From: Blautia obeum ATCC 29174
Lineage (GTDB): Bacteria > Bacillota > Clostridia > Lachnospirales > Lachnospiraceae
Assembly (NCBI RefSeq): GCF_025147765.1
Contig: NZ_CP102265.1
Location: 1 to 62,500, forward strand
Direction: 5' to 3'
Length of the DNA: 62,500 nt
Of the stretch, positions 26,356 to 35,186 are shown in pieces. Position 1 is the stretch's first letter. Each line of letters begins with the position of its first letter. A model generated the notes under the pieces. It saw only the letters and a list, made by a program, of their open reading frames with translations, searched no databases and was not told the origin of the DNA. Both the position numbers and the translations under genes were made by a program.

Positions 26356-26529
26356 ATGGAAAAAGGCAAAAAAAAACATACAGGGACATTTGTAATACAT
26401 GTGAGTCACTGTGATAACGCCACATGGCAGGGCGAAGTGACCTGGGCGGAAGCCAATAAAAAGAAAAGTTTCAGGAGTGCACTTGAACTGATTAGATTGA
26501 TTGATGGAGCACTGGAGGTGGATGAATGA
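26356..26529 (+). CDS. Small NATWQG-motif protein
   Basis: About 57 residues. The ATG at 26356 follows a GGAGG site by about ten bases; a TTG at 26335 lies too close to that site. A basic N-terminus is followed by FVIHVSHCDNATWQGEVTW, then a helix FRSALELIRLIDGALE. I do not recognise a named family. The same motif recurs in the next protein, so the pair are paralogues. No signal peptide, so probably cytoplasmic. It is the first gene after promoter A and its stop overlaps the next ATG (ATGA). Function unknown; a regulatory or adaptor role for the SARP-pilus locus is a guess from context. Confidence 0.7.
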   Translation: MEKGKKKHTGTFVIHVSHCDNATWQGEVTWAEANKKKSFRSALELIRLIDGALEVDE

Positions 26530-26993
26530 TGAAAGAAAAGCTCAACGTTTCTGCTTCCAATATCGTGAATGTCTGCATAGACAACATAGACGGAGTAGAA
26601 AGGTCCGGAAGATTTTACTGTTATTACAGTAAAGATCCTATATTCTTCCGAAGTATTCATGAACTCTTCCGCTATATGGAGCGATTCATGAACGAGCTGA
26701 ACTTTCCTCAGTCATCAACAGAGCTGCGGACATACGAAGACAAACAGCAGAAACCAGCAAATGAAAAAAGAATCTCTTTTACAGAGGTCAGCAACCGCGA
26801 ACAGATCCTTGAACAGAGAGGAAGCATAGACACCCTGGCTGTATATGTCAGATACCGTCAGAACGCTACATGGCAGGGAAGTGTCTATCATATGAAAAAC
26901 AACGAGCGAGAAGATTTCAACAGCGAGCTCGATTTACTCAAAATAATCGAAAATTGTCAAAATAGTACTAAAAATGTTGCTGAAAGCGGCTGA
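26526..26993 (+). CDS. Two-module NATWQG-family protein
   Basis: 155 residues, overlapping the previous gene by ATGA. The C-terminal module (about 98-145) has VYVRYRQNATWQGSVYH and FNSELDLLKIIE, closely matching the 57-residue protein. The N-terminal module (about 10-60) has VNVCIDNIDGVERSGRFYCYY and FRSIHELFRYME, the same strand-strand-helix spacing with a diverged motif. The protein therefore looks like an internal duplication. No membrane segment. Its stop codon TGA (26991-26993) is the first three bases of the direct repeat in promoter B, so gene and promoter overlap. Function unknown. Confidence 0.72.
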   Translation: MMKEKLNVSASNIVNVCIDNIDGVERSGRFYCYYSKDPIFFRSIHELFRYMERFMNELNFPQSSTELRTYEDKQQKPANEKRISFTEVSNREQILEQRGSIDTLAVYVRYRQNATWQGSVYHMKNNEREDFNSELDLLKIIENCQNSTKNVAESG

Positions 26994-27028
26994 CGAAATA
27001 GGTGACGAAACAGTTCACCTGTTATAAT
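26953..27028 (+). promoter_or_regulatory. Promoter B of the pilus island (before the tip adhesin)
   Basis: ATTGTC at 26953, AAAATGTT at 26971-26978, direct repeat TGACGAAATAGG (26991-27002) then TGACGAAACAGT (27003-27014), and -10 TATAAT at 27023-27028. The second repeat starts 20 bases and AAAATGTT 52 bases before the -10, exactly as in promoter A. AGGTGA/TCACCT also form a short inverted repeat here. Confidence 0.68.
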
Positions 27029-27113
27029 GTCGTTAAATCTTAAATAAGTTGTACGTGAAGCAGTTAACGATAATTTTTTTATTATCATCATGCATATAAT
27101 AGGGGATGTTAAT

Positions 27114-30100
27114 ATGAAAAGAGAAAATAATAAAAAATTCAAAAAAAGGAAACGGAATCAGAACAGAAGCCTGACATGTCGGGTGCTCAGTATGATGTTT
27201 GCAATCGTGCTGTTCTGCTCCACTGTATTAATAAATACAGACTATGTATCTCAGGCAAGCTCCTTCGATGACATGGTAGACATGGTCGAAGTTGAGGAGG
27301 ATTCCGCAGCAGCTGATACATCCGAAGATACAGGAGACGATCTCGACACAGATGTGAATTTTGAATCGGAATCGGAAGAGGGTTCGGCCGAAACATACAG
27401 CGAATCCGATGATTTCGGTTCCAGCGATGCCGACTTCTCATCAGGCGAGAACATGTTCACAGATGGAACATCCGAGAGCAGCGCTCCAGCTGAAGAAGCA
27501 GCACAGCCTGTAAGCTGTATCGTAAATCTTAAAAACGAAACAATCGAGGTCAAGGCCGAAGCTCCTGCAGGTGTCCTTCCAAACGGAACACAGATGATCG
27601 TCAAAGCAGTCGAGAACAACACCGAAGATGCTGAGCTGACAGACCAGTACAACAAACTGGCAGCCAAGATTACAGAGCAGCTTCAGAGCCAGGGCAAAAA
27701 CCTCGACGGCTTCCTTGCTTACAACGTATCTTTTACAGATGCAGATGGCAACCCGGTTGAACCGTCCGACAAAGTTACTTACAGCTTTACTTATAAAGAA
27801 GCTTCTTCACCGGAACTGACAGACCCGGCCGCATCCACAGTGACAGCAGCCATGATTAGAACCAACAAAGAAACTTCCGAACTGGAACTGACAGAGCTCA
27901 AAGCCGAAGAGGACAAGCTTACAGTTGAAACAAACGAAAGCAGACAGCTCACAAAAGCAGCTTTCCAGTCAGCAGCTACCGCAGCATACACATTTGTATG
28001 GAGCAGCACACCGGTAGCAGATGATAATGAAAACAATGAGAACAAAGAAGAAAACGGTGAAGTAAACAACGAAGAAGTTAATACAGACACCAACACCGAA
28101 AATACCGAAGAGAACGGAGAAGACACCAACACAGAGAATAATGTAGAAAACTCTGAGGAAGAACAGAATCCGGAAGAAGCACCGGATCAGGAACAGATCA
28201 AAATGATCCGTGTCATCGCAGACGAAGTTAATCTTCGCGTAACTCCTTCCACAGAAGCAGAAGTGATCGCAACAGTAGATACAGACACTCAGCTTCCACT
28301 TATTGAAACAGTAACCGGTGAAGACGAATTCACCTGGTACAAAGTTTCCTACGAAGAAGCACAAGCTTATGTAAGAAGCGATATGGCGGAAGTTGTTGAG
28401 ACTGAAGAGCAGGGTACAGAAAACGAAGATGCAAATGAAGAAGAAGCAGACGTTCAGGTCGAAGACGAAGTAACCTACTCTCAGACAATCGGCAATGTGG
28501 TTGTAACTGCAACAGCTGCAAAAGATGTTCTTCCAGGAAATGCAGAGTTTGTTGTAACTCCTATCGTACAGGAAACAGACCCTGACCAGTACGCAGAAAC
28601 AGAAACAAAGCTTAATGAAAAAGCTGGAGAAGATGGATACGAAATCGCAGGTTTCCTTGCATACGATATTTATTTCCAGAACAGTGAAGGAAATAAGATA
28701 GAACCAGTTGATGGTTCCGTAAATGTTTCCATGCACTACACAGAACCATTCGTACCTGAAGAAGTTGCTCAGGTTACAGAAAATGGAAGTGAAGTGGCAG
28801 TTTTCACTGAAGAAGATGAATTCAGTCAGAATGAAACAACAGCAACTCAGATGGACGTTACAATGATGCATCTGGTTGAAGATGAAAACGGTAACGTCAA
28901 TGTAGTGGATATGACCCAGGAAGGAACTGCAAGTGTAGAAACAGATGCAGCCGGAAACGTACAGAAAGCAGAATTTGAAACAGAAAGCTTTTCTATATTT
29001 ACTATTACCTGGAATGTTAGTGCTGGTAAAATTTTGACAGTTCATCTGGTTGATACAAACCTGGATGATATCCAAGGTTCTGTTACAGCAAATGAAAGCG
29101 TTCAGTCGGATAGAGCTGGTATAGAGGTGTCTACTTTAGGAACCAAGTATTTGCCAGAAGGATATACGTATACGGAGGCATTGGCGGATGATAAAGAAAC
29201 AGAAATTTCTGCTATAAGTTATAATTCTTATAGTCATGGTAAATCTGGATGGTTTTATGAGAAAAACAATAATTGGTATCATGCGACAACAGCAGATACT
29301 TATGACATTTATCTTGTCTATAATAAATTATCAGTATGGATTAAAGACGATATAATGAATACTGGCAATTTAATACTAGAAACAGATGAAACTACTACAA
29401 ATGAGATAAATGATGCAATTATAGCTGGTAAAGAGGTAACGTATACATGGCTTAAAAGTACAGATGGAGGTGCAAATTATACACCTGTTAATAAAGTAAA
29501 ACATGGTGATAAATACAATTTATCAGAAGATGGAAAATCATTAAATGTTGCACTTGACGATGGTGCTTTAAATAGCAAACAGACTTCAGTAAAATATAAG
29601 GCCAAAATAACTATAAAAAATGGCGATAATGTAGAAGAGATGGAGTCTGATGAGTTTGATAACAAATATTGGAATGAGTTAAGGAATGGAAGTTTTGAAA
29701 CACCGGAAATAATCAGTGGATCTATCAATGAACAGTATACGAATGAAGAATATGTGGCGGCTGGTGGTGTGTGGCAGTCAACCGGAAGAGGAACAAATGG
29801 TTCAGGGAAGGATGTTGATATAGAAATTGTTAATACCAGAGCTTCGTTCCAGGATTCGTACAGTTGGCATGCTGCTAATGACAATGATAAAGCGTTTGAT
29901 GGTAATCAGTTTGCTGAACTGAACTGTCAGAATGCAGGTGCTTTATATCAGGATGTTATGACGTATGCTGGAGAAACAATGAACTATTGGCTTTCTCACA
30001 GAGCACGAGGCGAGTATATTACCAATGGAACAAATACTAAATTAGGCGAAAAAGATACAATGTATTTGGTAATCATGCCAACATCTACAGCTATGACTGC

Positions 30101-33100
30101 TGCTAGTGGAAGTGAATTGAAAACTCAGGATCAATTAAAGGCATACCTTGGATCGCTTCTTCCAGAAGTAAACCTTGATGCAGAGGCTTCAGGAGACGGA
30201 AATCAGAAAAGTGAGATTCTATATAATAATGATGGAATATTAATTTCAAGAATAACTAGTGATGATCAATCATGGCATAGAATACTTGAGACGGCGCGTT
30301 ATAGATCTACTTCATATCTGACCAGATTCTTCTTTATGTCCGGAAAAACTGCAAGCGGAGATCCTACAGTAGGTAATTTCCTTGATGATGTTGGATTTTC
30401 ACAGGATTTACCAAAAGCAAGTGCTGGATATTTCAATCTGCAGGTTGTAAAGAGATTTTCTGGATTATCAAATCCTACAGGTAATATAACTTTTACCATT
30501 AAAGCTTATAAAGAAAATGGTACAGAGGAAGCTACAGATGCTCCTTTAAATAATACATCTTTTACTCTTGATGAGATGAAAAATACATCTGATGGTGTGT
30601 ATACCCAGATTTTTCAAAATGAGCAAATTGGTGGAAATGAAAAATATATCTACAAAGTTGAAGAAACTGGTTCTCAGGTAAATGGCTATACAGTAGAAAC
30701 TACGCAGACTGTCAGTGGTGGAGACGTTCAGAGTGACGGAAAATCGACAAAAATTGGCGAGAAAGATTCAGCTACATTTACAATCACCAATACATATACA
30801 CCGATAGATATTAATTCTGTTATAGAATATAATAAAACCGCCACACTTCTTGATTGGAACCAGAGAACGTACAAAATTGATCTTACAGCCAGTTCGAAAA
30901 CAACTCAATCGATGAAAACACCATACGACATCGTATTGGTATTGGATCAATCAGGAAGTATGAGTCAAAAGTTTGTTGAATACAATAAAATTAATGGTTC
31001 TTCGATGTTTTGGCGGAAAACATATTATATAAAAACTCAAAACGGTATATATCAACAACTCAGTTGGTCTTGGGATAACACATGGTCATATACAGATTCT
31101 TACTCGGGTAAGACGGTTACAGTTGACCCAAATACTACCGATGTTTATGTAGCTCAGAAGTCTAATCAAACAAAAATTGATGCTTTAAAGAGTGCAGCAA
31201 CTACATTTGTAAATAATGTTGCTAATAAAAATTCAGATTGTCGTGTTGGTATCGTTACTTTTTCAAATGATGGTTATATAAAGCCAATAACTAATAATAG
31301 CTATACATTAGCTAAAGTTGGAACTTCAAAAGGTGACATTATTAATACCATAGATGGTTTAAAAACAGGTGGAGATACTTATCCTGCCAAAGGTCTGGAT
31401 AAAGCAAATGAGATATTTTCTGAGAATTCTTCTAACAGTTGGGAAACCGTAGAGCAAACTGACGGACGTAAAAAAATGGTTGTATTCTTAACCGATGGAG
31501 TTCCAGCACCTGCTAACACAAATAACTTTGACGAAAATCTTGCAGGTGCAGGTACAAATTCAGCTAAGATACTACATGACCAAGGAGTTGCAACTTATGC
31601 ATTGGGTATATTCGGAGCTGCGAATTCTGATGGAACAATGGATAACGCATCAGTTCAACGTATTGATAAATATATGCAAAGCATAGCATCTAGTCATGAG
31701 AAATATATGACAGCTGATAGTGTTGACAATTTATCAAGTTTATTTGAGAGTATCACCAATAATATTCCTGTTACAGCTACAGTCACAGATGTAATTGATA
31801 GTCGATTTGAGTTAACACCTGAATCTCGTAAAGCATTAGAAGGAGAAGCAACAATAACGAGCAATGATGATGGTTCCACTACAATAACTTGGAATAATGC
31901 TAGTATTACTGGAAAGAAAGCTTCAGGAGAGACGGAAATTGAAAGAGCTGGATGGCATAGATCAATCGTTATCAAAGCAAAGGACAACTACATCGGTGGA
32001 AACGACGTTCCGACAAACGGCGCCGGTTCAGGAATTGATGTTGATAACAATCATGCAGAATTTCCTCAGCCAACCGTTAACGTAAAAGTCGACTTTAACA
32101 TCGGCAATGCTGAAACCGTTATCTTTAAAGGTGATAATCTAACAAATTATTTCACCGATGACGTAGCAAATGGAATCACAAAGCTTGTTTCAACTACTGG
32201 AAAAGAGTACACAATGCTTGGTGATGTGGATATTTCGACCAAGTGGTATACCGATGCAGAATGTACGACTGAAATTACACCAGATGCAATTCGAGCAGCA
32301 AAGCCAACCGCAGAAACTGTTTATTACGCAAAAGTAACAGTAACTCCAAAAACAAATGGTTCAAAATCCAGTGCTAACTCAGTCGGTGATGGAAATGCAA
32401 CTGGAGGATACTACAAAGTTGATTCAACAGGTGTTGTAAATACAGAACCAGGCACTTATACTGTAAAAGTTGTTTCCGGACAGATTCAGATCACCAAGAA
32501 AATAGATGTAGTATTTGATGAAGATCAAAGCTTCACTTTTGAAATAAAGAAAGGTGATGAACCAATTGCAACTGCAACCGCAGAAATCAAAAAGGGTTCA
32601 ACGGAGGCTAATGTGAAATATACACTTGCAAAGGGTGTTGATTCACAGATTAAAGCAGATGATAGTGATGAATCAATATTGACTGGTTTATCAAGAGGTG
32701 CTTATACCATCACAGAAGTGGCTGATGATTATTATTCATTAGATACGGTGACAGTAGTTGATTCTACGAACTGCAAGGCAGAAGTATCCAATGACAAGGT
32801 ACTCACATTTATCATGGGAACAGACAAAAATGGTAACGAAGTTCTTAAGGGTGATAATACAGATACAGTAAATGGCCAAAAGGGTGTTGCTGAATTCAAT
32901 AACAAGAAATCAGTTGTTGACATTGAGTTTGAAAAAGTTGATATTCAGACACCAACAACTAAATTAGCTGGTGCAGAGTTTGCTTTATATAAAGCAGATG
33001 CAGACGGAAATCGGACAAATGAGCAAGTTGGTACGACTTATACATCAGATAGGAATGGAGGAATTGCAATAGAAAATCTTCCGATAGGAAAGTATGTATT

Positions 33101-33389
33101 AGTTGAGACGAAAGCACCTGCAGGTTATCTGTGTTCAACAATTCCTTGGAAGATTACAGTAGCAAATGACAGAAACAGAAACATAACAGTTACCTATAAT
33201 GGTGAAAGTGTACAATCGAGTGTAGATGCTAATAAAACCATTTATCAGCTTACTAACACTAAGGTCTACACCCTCCCATCAACTGGTGGCAACGGAATTT
33301 ACTGGTATATGATCAGCGGCATGGTACTTATGTCTACAGCCGCATGGATCTTATATAAAAACAAATGCAGGGAGGTGCTGGGAAAATAA
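27114..33389 (+). CDS. Giant sortase-anchored vWA tip adhesin of a pilus
   Basis: About 2,091 residues; the ATG at 27114 follows AGGGGATG. A long basic signal peptide (hydrophobic core about 24-42) is followed by an acidic stretch. Two related domains with GFLAYxxxF and GNxxEP patterns lie near 130-250 and 460-570. They flank a second acidic stretch and an SH3b-like domain (about 365-430, VNLRVTPSTEAEVIATV). A Cna-B-like domain is at about 1,105-1,220. A vWA domain begins near 1,272 with MIDAS DQSGS and later FLTDG. More Cna-B/SpaA domains include FEKVDIQTPTTKLAGAEFALYK. The sorting signal LPSTGG starts at about 2,054, then a membrane helix and a basic tail. A vWA tip protein ahead of pilin and class C sortase genes is the usual pilus order. 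Codon use shifts sharply near 28,985 and again near 31,960, as if the centre had been exchanged. Confidence 0.9.
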   Translation: MKRENNKKFKKRKRNQNRSLTCRVLSMMFAIVLFCSTVLINTDYVSQASSFDDMVDMVEVEEDSAAADTSEDTGDDLDTDVNFESESEEGSAETYSESDDFGSSDADFSSGENMFTDGTSESSAPAEEAAQPVSCIVNLKNETIEVKAEAPAGVLPNGTQMIVKAVENNTEDAELTDQYNKLAAKITEQLQSQGKNLDGFLAYNVSFTDADGNPVEPSDKVTYSFTYKEASSPELTDPAASTVTAAMIRTNKETSELELTELKAEEDKLTVETNESRQLTKAAFQSAATAAYTFVWSSTPVADDNENNENKEENGEVNNEEVNTDTNTENTEENGEDTNTENNVENSEEEQNPEEAPDQEQIKMIRVIADEVNLRVTPSTEAEVIATVDTDTQLPLIETVTGEDEFTWYKVSYEEAQAYVRSDMAEVVETEEQGTENEDANEEEADVQVEDEVTYSQTIGNVVVTATAAKDVLPGNAEFVVTPIVQETDPDQYAETETKLNEKAGEDGYEIAGFLAYDIYFQNSEGNKIEPVDGSVNVSMHYTEPFVPEEVAQVTENGSEVAVFTEEDEFSQNETTATQMDVTMMHLVEDENGNVNVVDMTQEGTASVETDAAGNVQKAEFETESFSIFTITWNVSAGKILTVHLVDTNLDDIQGSVTANESVQSDRAGIEVSTLGTKYLPEGYTYTEALADDKETEISAISYNSYSHGKSGWFYEKNNNWYHATTADTYDIYLVYNKLSVWIKDDIMNTGNLILETDETTTNEINDAIIAGKEVTYTWLKSTDGGANYTPVNKVKHGDKYNLSEDGKSLNVALDDGALNSKQTSVKYKAKITIKNGDNVEEMESDEFDNKYWNELRNGSFETPEIISGSINEQYTNEEYVAAGGVWQSTGRGTNGSGKDVDIEIVNTRASFQDSYSWHAANDNDKAFDGNQFAELNCQNAGALYQDVMTYAGETMNYWLSHRARGEYITNGTNTKLGEKDTMYLVIMPTSTAMTAASGSELKTQDQLKAYLGSLLPEVNLDAEASGDGNQKSEILYNNDGILISRITSDDQSWHRILETARYRSTSYLTRFFFMSGKTASGDPTVGNFLDDVGFSQDLPKASAGYFNLQVVKRFSGLSNPTGNITFTIKAYKENGTEEATDAPLNNTSFTLDEMKNTSDGVYTQIFQNEQIGGNEKYIYKVEETGSQVNGYTVETTQTVSGGDVQSDGKSTKIGEKDSATFTITNTYTPIDINSVIEYNKTATLLDWNQRTYKIDLTASSKTTQSMKTPYDIVLVLDQSGSMSQKFVEYNKINGSSMFWRKTYYIKTQNGIYQQLSWSWDNTWSYTDSYSGKTVTVDPNTTDVYVAQKSNQTKIDALKSAATTFVNNVANKNSDCRVGIVTFSNDGYIKPITNNSYTLAKVGTSKGDIINTIDGLKTGGDTYPAKGLDKANEIFSENSSNSWETVEQTDGRKKMVVFLTDGVPAPANTNNFDENLAGAGTNSAKILHDQGVATYALGIFGAANSDGTMDNASVQRIDKYMQSIASSHEKYMTADSVDNLSSLFESITNNIPVTATVTDVIDSRFELTPESRKALEGEATITSNDDGSTTITWNNASITGKKASGETEIERAGWHRSIVIKAKDNYIGGNDVPTNGAGSGIDVDNNHAEFPQPTVNVKVDFNIGNAETVIFKGDNLTNYFTDDVANGITKLVSTTGKEYTMLGDVDISTKWYTDAECTTEITPDAIRAAKPTAETVYYAKVTVTPKTNGSKSSANSVGDGNATGGYYKVDSTGVVNTEPGTYTVKVVSGQIQITKKIDVVFDEDQSFTFEIKKGDEPIATATAEIKKGSTEANVKYTLAKGVDSQIKADDSDESILTGLSRGAYTITEVADDYYSLDTVTVVDSTNCKAEVSNDKVLTFIMGTDKNGNEVLKGDNTDTVNGQKGVAEFNNKKSVVDIEFEKVDIQTPTTKLAGAEFALYKADADGNRTNEQVGTTYTSDRNGGIAIENLPIGKYVLVETKAPAGYLCSTIPWKITVANDRNRNITVTYNGESVQSSVDANKTIYQLTNTKVYTLPSTGGNGIYWYMISGMVLMSTAAWILYKNKCREVLGK

Positions 33390-33410
33390 TTGTAACGATT
33401 GATTTTTTCA

Positions 33411-33481
33411 GTGGCTCCTTGCCACAAAAGAAAGTAATTATCCCGAATGAGGGAACAATAAAATGGGCAAAGCCCGATAAT
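33411..33481 (+). promoter_or_regulatory. Structured leader before the major pilin gene
   Basis: Four short helices can be drawn: GTGGC/GCCAC (33411-33425); ATTAT/ATAAT (33437-33441 with 33477-33481) enclosing CCC/GGG (33442-33444 with 33451-33453) and GGGC/GCCC (33465-33468 with 33472-33475). This resembles a small three-way junction. I cannot match it to a known riboswitch. Confidence 0.35.
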
Positions 33482-33498
33482 GTAAAGAAGACAAAATT

Positions 33499-35094
33499 AT
33501 GAAGAAGATGAGAAAAATCTTTGCAGTGTTATTAACACTGGCCATGGTACTCACAATGAGTATGACTGCGTTTGCAACATCAAATGCAAATGCTGGAAAC
33601 GATAATATTTTTGGAACAGCTAATGATACTGCAACAATCACTGTAACTGGAATTGACAATGAGACTGGAATTCAGGTAAATGCTTACAAAGTAGTTGAAG
33701 CAAAATATGAAGGCACAGGTTCTACATTTAGTGGTTATAAATCATTATATCCGACAGTAATTACACAGGATATGGTTAAAGCTAATCTTACAACTTTATC
33801 TCCAACACAGTTGAATGGGTTGGCAAATGCCGTTATTGCAAATACTTCTAAAACGGCTATTGCTTTAAGTAACACAGAAGGAACTACTTGGACAGCTAAT
33901 GTTAGTGCAGGTACATATCTTGTTTTAGTATCTAACACAGAAGCACACAGCTATAACCCAATGGTTGTATCCGCATACTATATAAATAAAGATGGAAAAA
34001 CAGATATTTCTGAAGGTAAAGTAACTTTAACAACAAATGTGGCAAATGCCAAAAAATCAGATAAACCATCAATTGATAAAAAAATTACAGGTTCAAACGG
34101 AAATGATTATGGTAATTCTGTAGAAGTTGGCGATACTGTAAATTATGAAGTGACAGTTAATCCAATTCCAAGTTATACAGGATCACATCCAAAATTTTAT
34201 GTTGAAGATACATTATCAGCAGGTCTTGATTTTGCAAAAGATAATAATAATAACGCAATTAATCCTATAGTTAAAGTTGGTAATAATACATTAGTAAAAG
34301 ATACAGACTATACTGTTTCATTTGAAGGAAGAAAACTGACAGTTAATTTTGTTGTTGGTAGTGCATATAAACTTAATGCTTATGCAAGTCAGAGCTTAAC
34401 AATTACATATGCTGCTAAAGTTAATAGTGATGCTGTTGTATTTACAAGTGTTAATACAAACGATGCTAAATTATATTACACAAATGACTCTAAAGTAGAC
34501 GGTAATGATGATTCAACAGAAAAGAAGACATATACTTACACATTTGAAATTGGTGGAGAAGCAAGTGGCACAACAGGAATCATTACCAAGACAGGAAAAG
34601 ACAAAGGTGAAGAAAATCCATTACCAGGAGCTTTATTTGGTCTTTACAAATCAGGAGATGATGTGACAGCTGATACAGTTGCAACTGCTGCTGATAATGC
34701 TGCATATAAAACTGCTAAGTCAGATGCTGATGGACAGATTAAGTTCAGTCAGTTAAAAGAAGGCACATATTACCTGAAAGAGTTAAACGCACCAGATGGA
34801 TATAGTGTTAATACTCATGTATATACAGTTGTAATTGATACTACTTATAATGATAATGGAACATTAGCTTCTTGGTCAGTAACAATTGATAATGATAAAA
34901 CATCAACATTTACATCAAAGAATGATGGAACATGGGAAGCAGCAATTAACGGAACAAATATTGTGAATACAACCCTTTCCTCTCTTCCATCCACAGGTGG
35001 TATCGGTACTACAATCTTCACAATCGCTGGATGCCTGATTATGGTTACAGCAGCTGGCTTATTCTTTGCAAGCCGCAAAAGAACAAACAAATAA
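33499..35094 (+). CDS. Major (backbone) pilin, isopeptide-forming, LPSTGG-anchored
   Basis: 531 residues. Signal peptide with cleavage likely after TAFA (about residue 27). The middle contains pilin domains, including SVEVGDTVNYEVTVNPIPSY and a Cna-B/SpaA domain, LPGALFGLYK through YYLKELNAPDGYSV, whose KELNAPDGY carries the typical E-box glutamate for internal Lys-Asn isopeptide bonds. The C-terminus has LPSTGG, a hydrophobic helix and RKRTNK. Class C sortases encoded next door should polymerise it into the shaft outside the cell. The ribosome-binding site is weak (AAAGAAG), and a structured leader precedes it. A very stable hairpin separates it from the sortase genes, fitting unequal expression of shaft and enzyme. 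Confidence 0.92.
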   Translation: MKKMRKIFAVLLTLAMVLTMSMTAFATSNANAGNDNIFGTANDTATITVTGIDNETGIQVNAYKVVEAKYEGTGSTFSGYKSLYPTVITQDMVKANLTTLSPTQLNGLANAVIANTSKTAIALSNTEGTTWTANVSAGTYLVLVSNTEAHSYNPMVVSAYYINKDGKTDISEGKVTLTTNVANAKKSDKPSIDKKITGSNGNDYGNSVEVGDTVNYEVTVNPIPSYTGSHPKFYVEDTLSAGLDFAKDNNNNAINPIVKVGNNTLVKDTDYTVSFEGRKLTVNFVVGSAYKLNAYASQSLTITYAAKVNSDAVVFTSVNTNDAKLYYTNDSKVDGNDDSTEKKTYTYTFEIGGEASGTTGIITKTGKDKGEENPLPGALFGLYKSGDDVTADTVATAADNAAYKTAKSDADGQIKFSQLKEGTYYLKELNAPDGYSVNTHVYTVVIDTTYNDNGTLASWSVTIDNDKTSTFTSKNDGTWEAAINGTNIVNTTLSSLPSTGGIGTTIFTIAGCLIMVTAAGLFFASRKRTNK

Positions 35095-35126
35095 TCATTC
35101 GTGATTGTTTATAACCAAACAATATC

Positions 35127-35152
35127 GAATCCGGGGCAGATGCCCCGGATTC
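35127..35152 (+). other. Very stable hairpin between pilin and sortase genes
   Basis: GAATCCGGGGC (35127-35137) pairs perfectly with GCCCCGGATTC (35142-35152) around AGAT. What follows is A-rich, not T-rich, so on the + strand it is a poor intrinsic terminator. It may protect the pilin mRNA 3' end or mark a processing site. On the minus strand a T tract would follow. Confidence 0.75.
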
Positions 35153-35186
35153 ATAAAAAAATAATACAACAGCAAGGAGAGCTCGG

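Noticed and set aside
27969..29075. A 368-codon antisense open frame inside the tip adhesin gene
   Set aside because: It is the mirror of acidic repetitive codons; its translation is Cys/Phe-rich with no recognisable domain and no ribosome-binding site.
33411..33481. c-di-GMP riboswitch before the major pilin
   Set aside because: The conserved GEMM core and tetraloop-receptor sequences are absent; only a generic small junction can be drawn.
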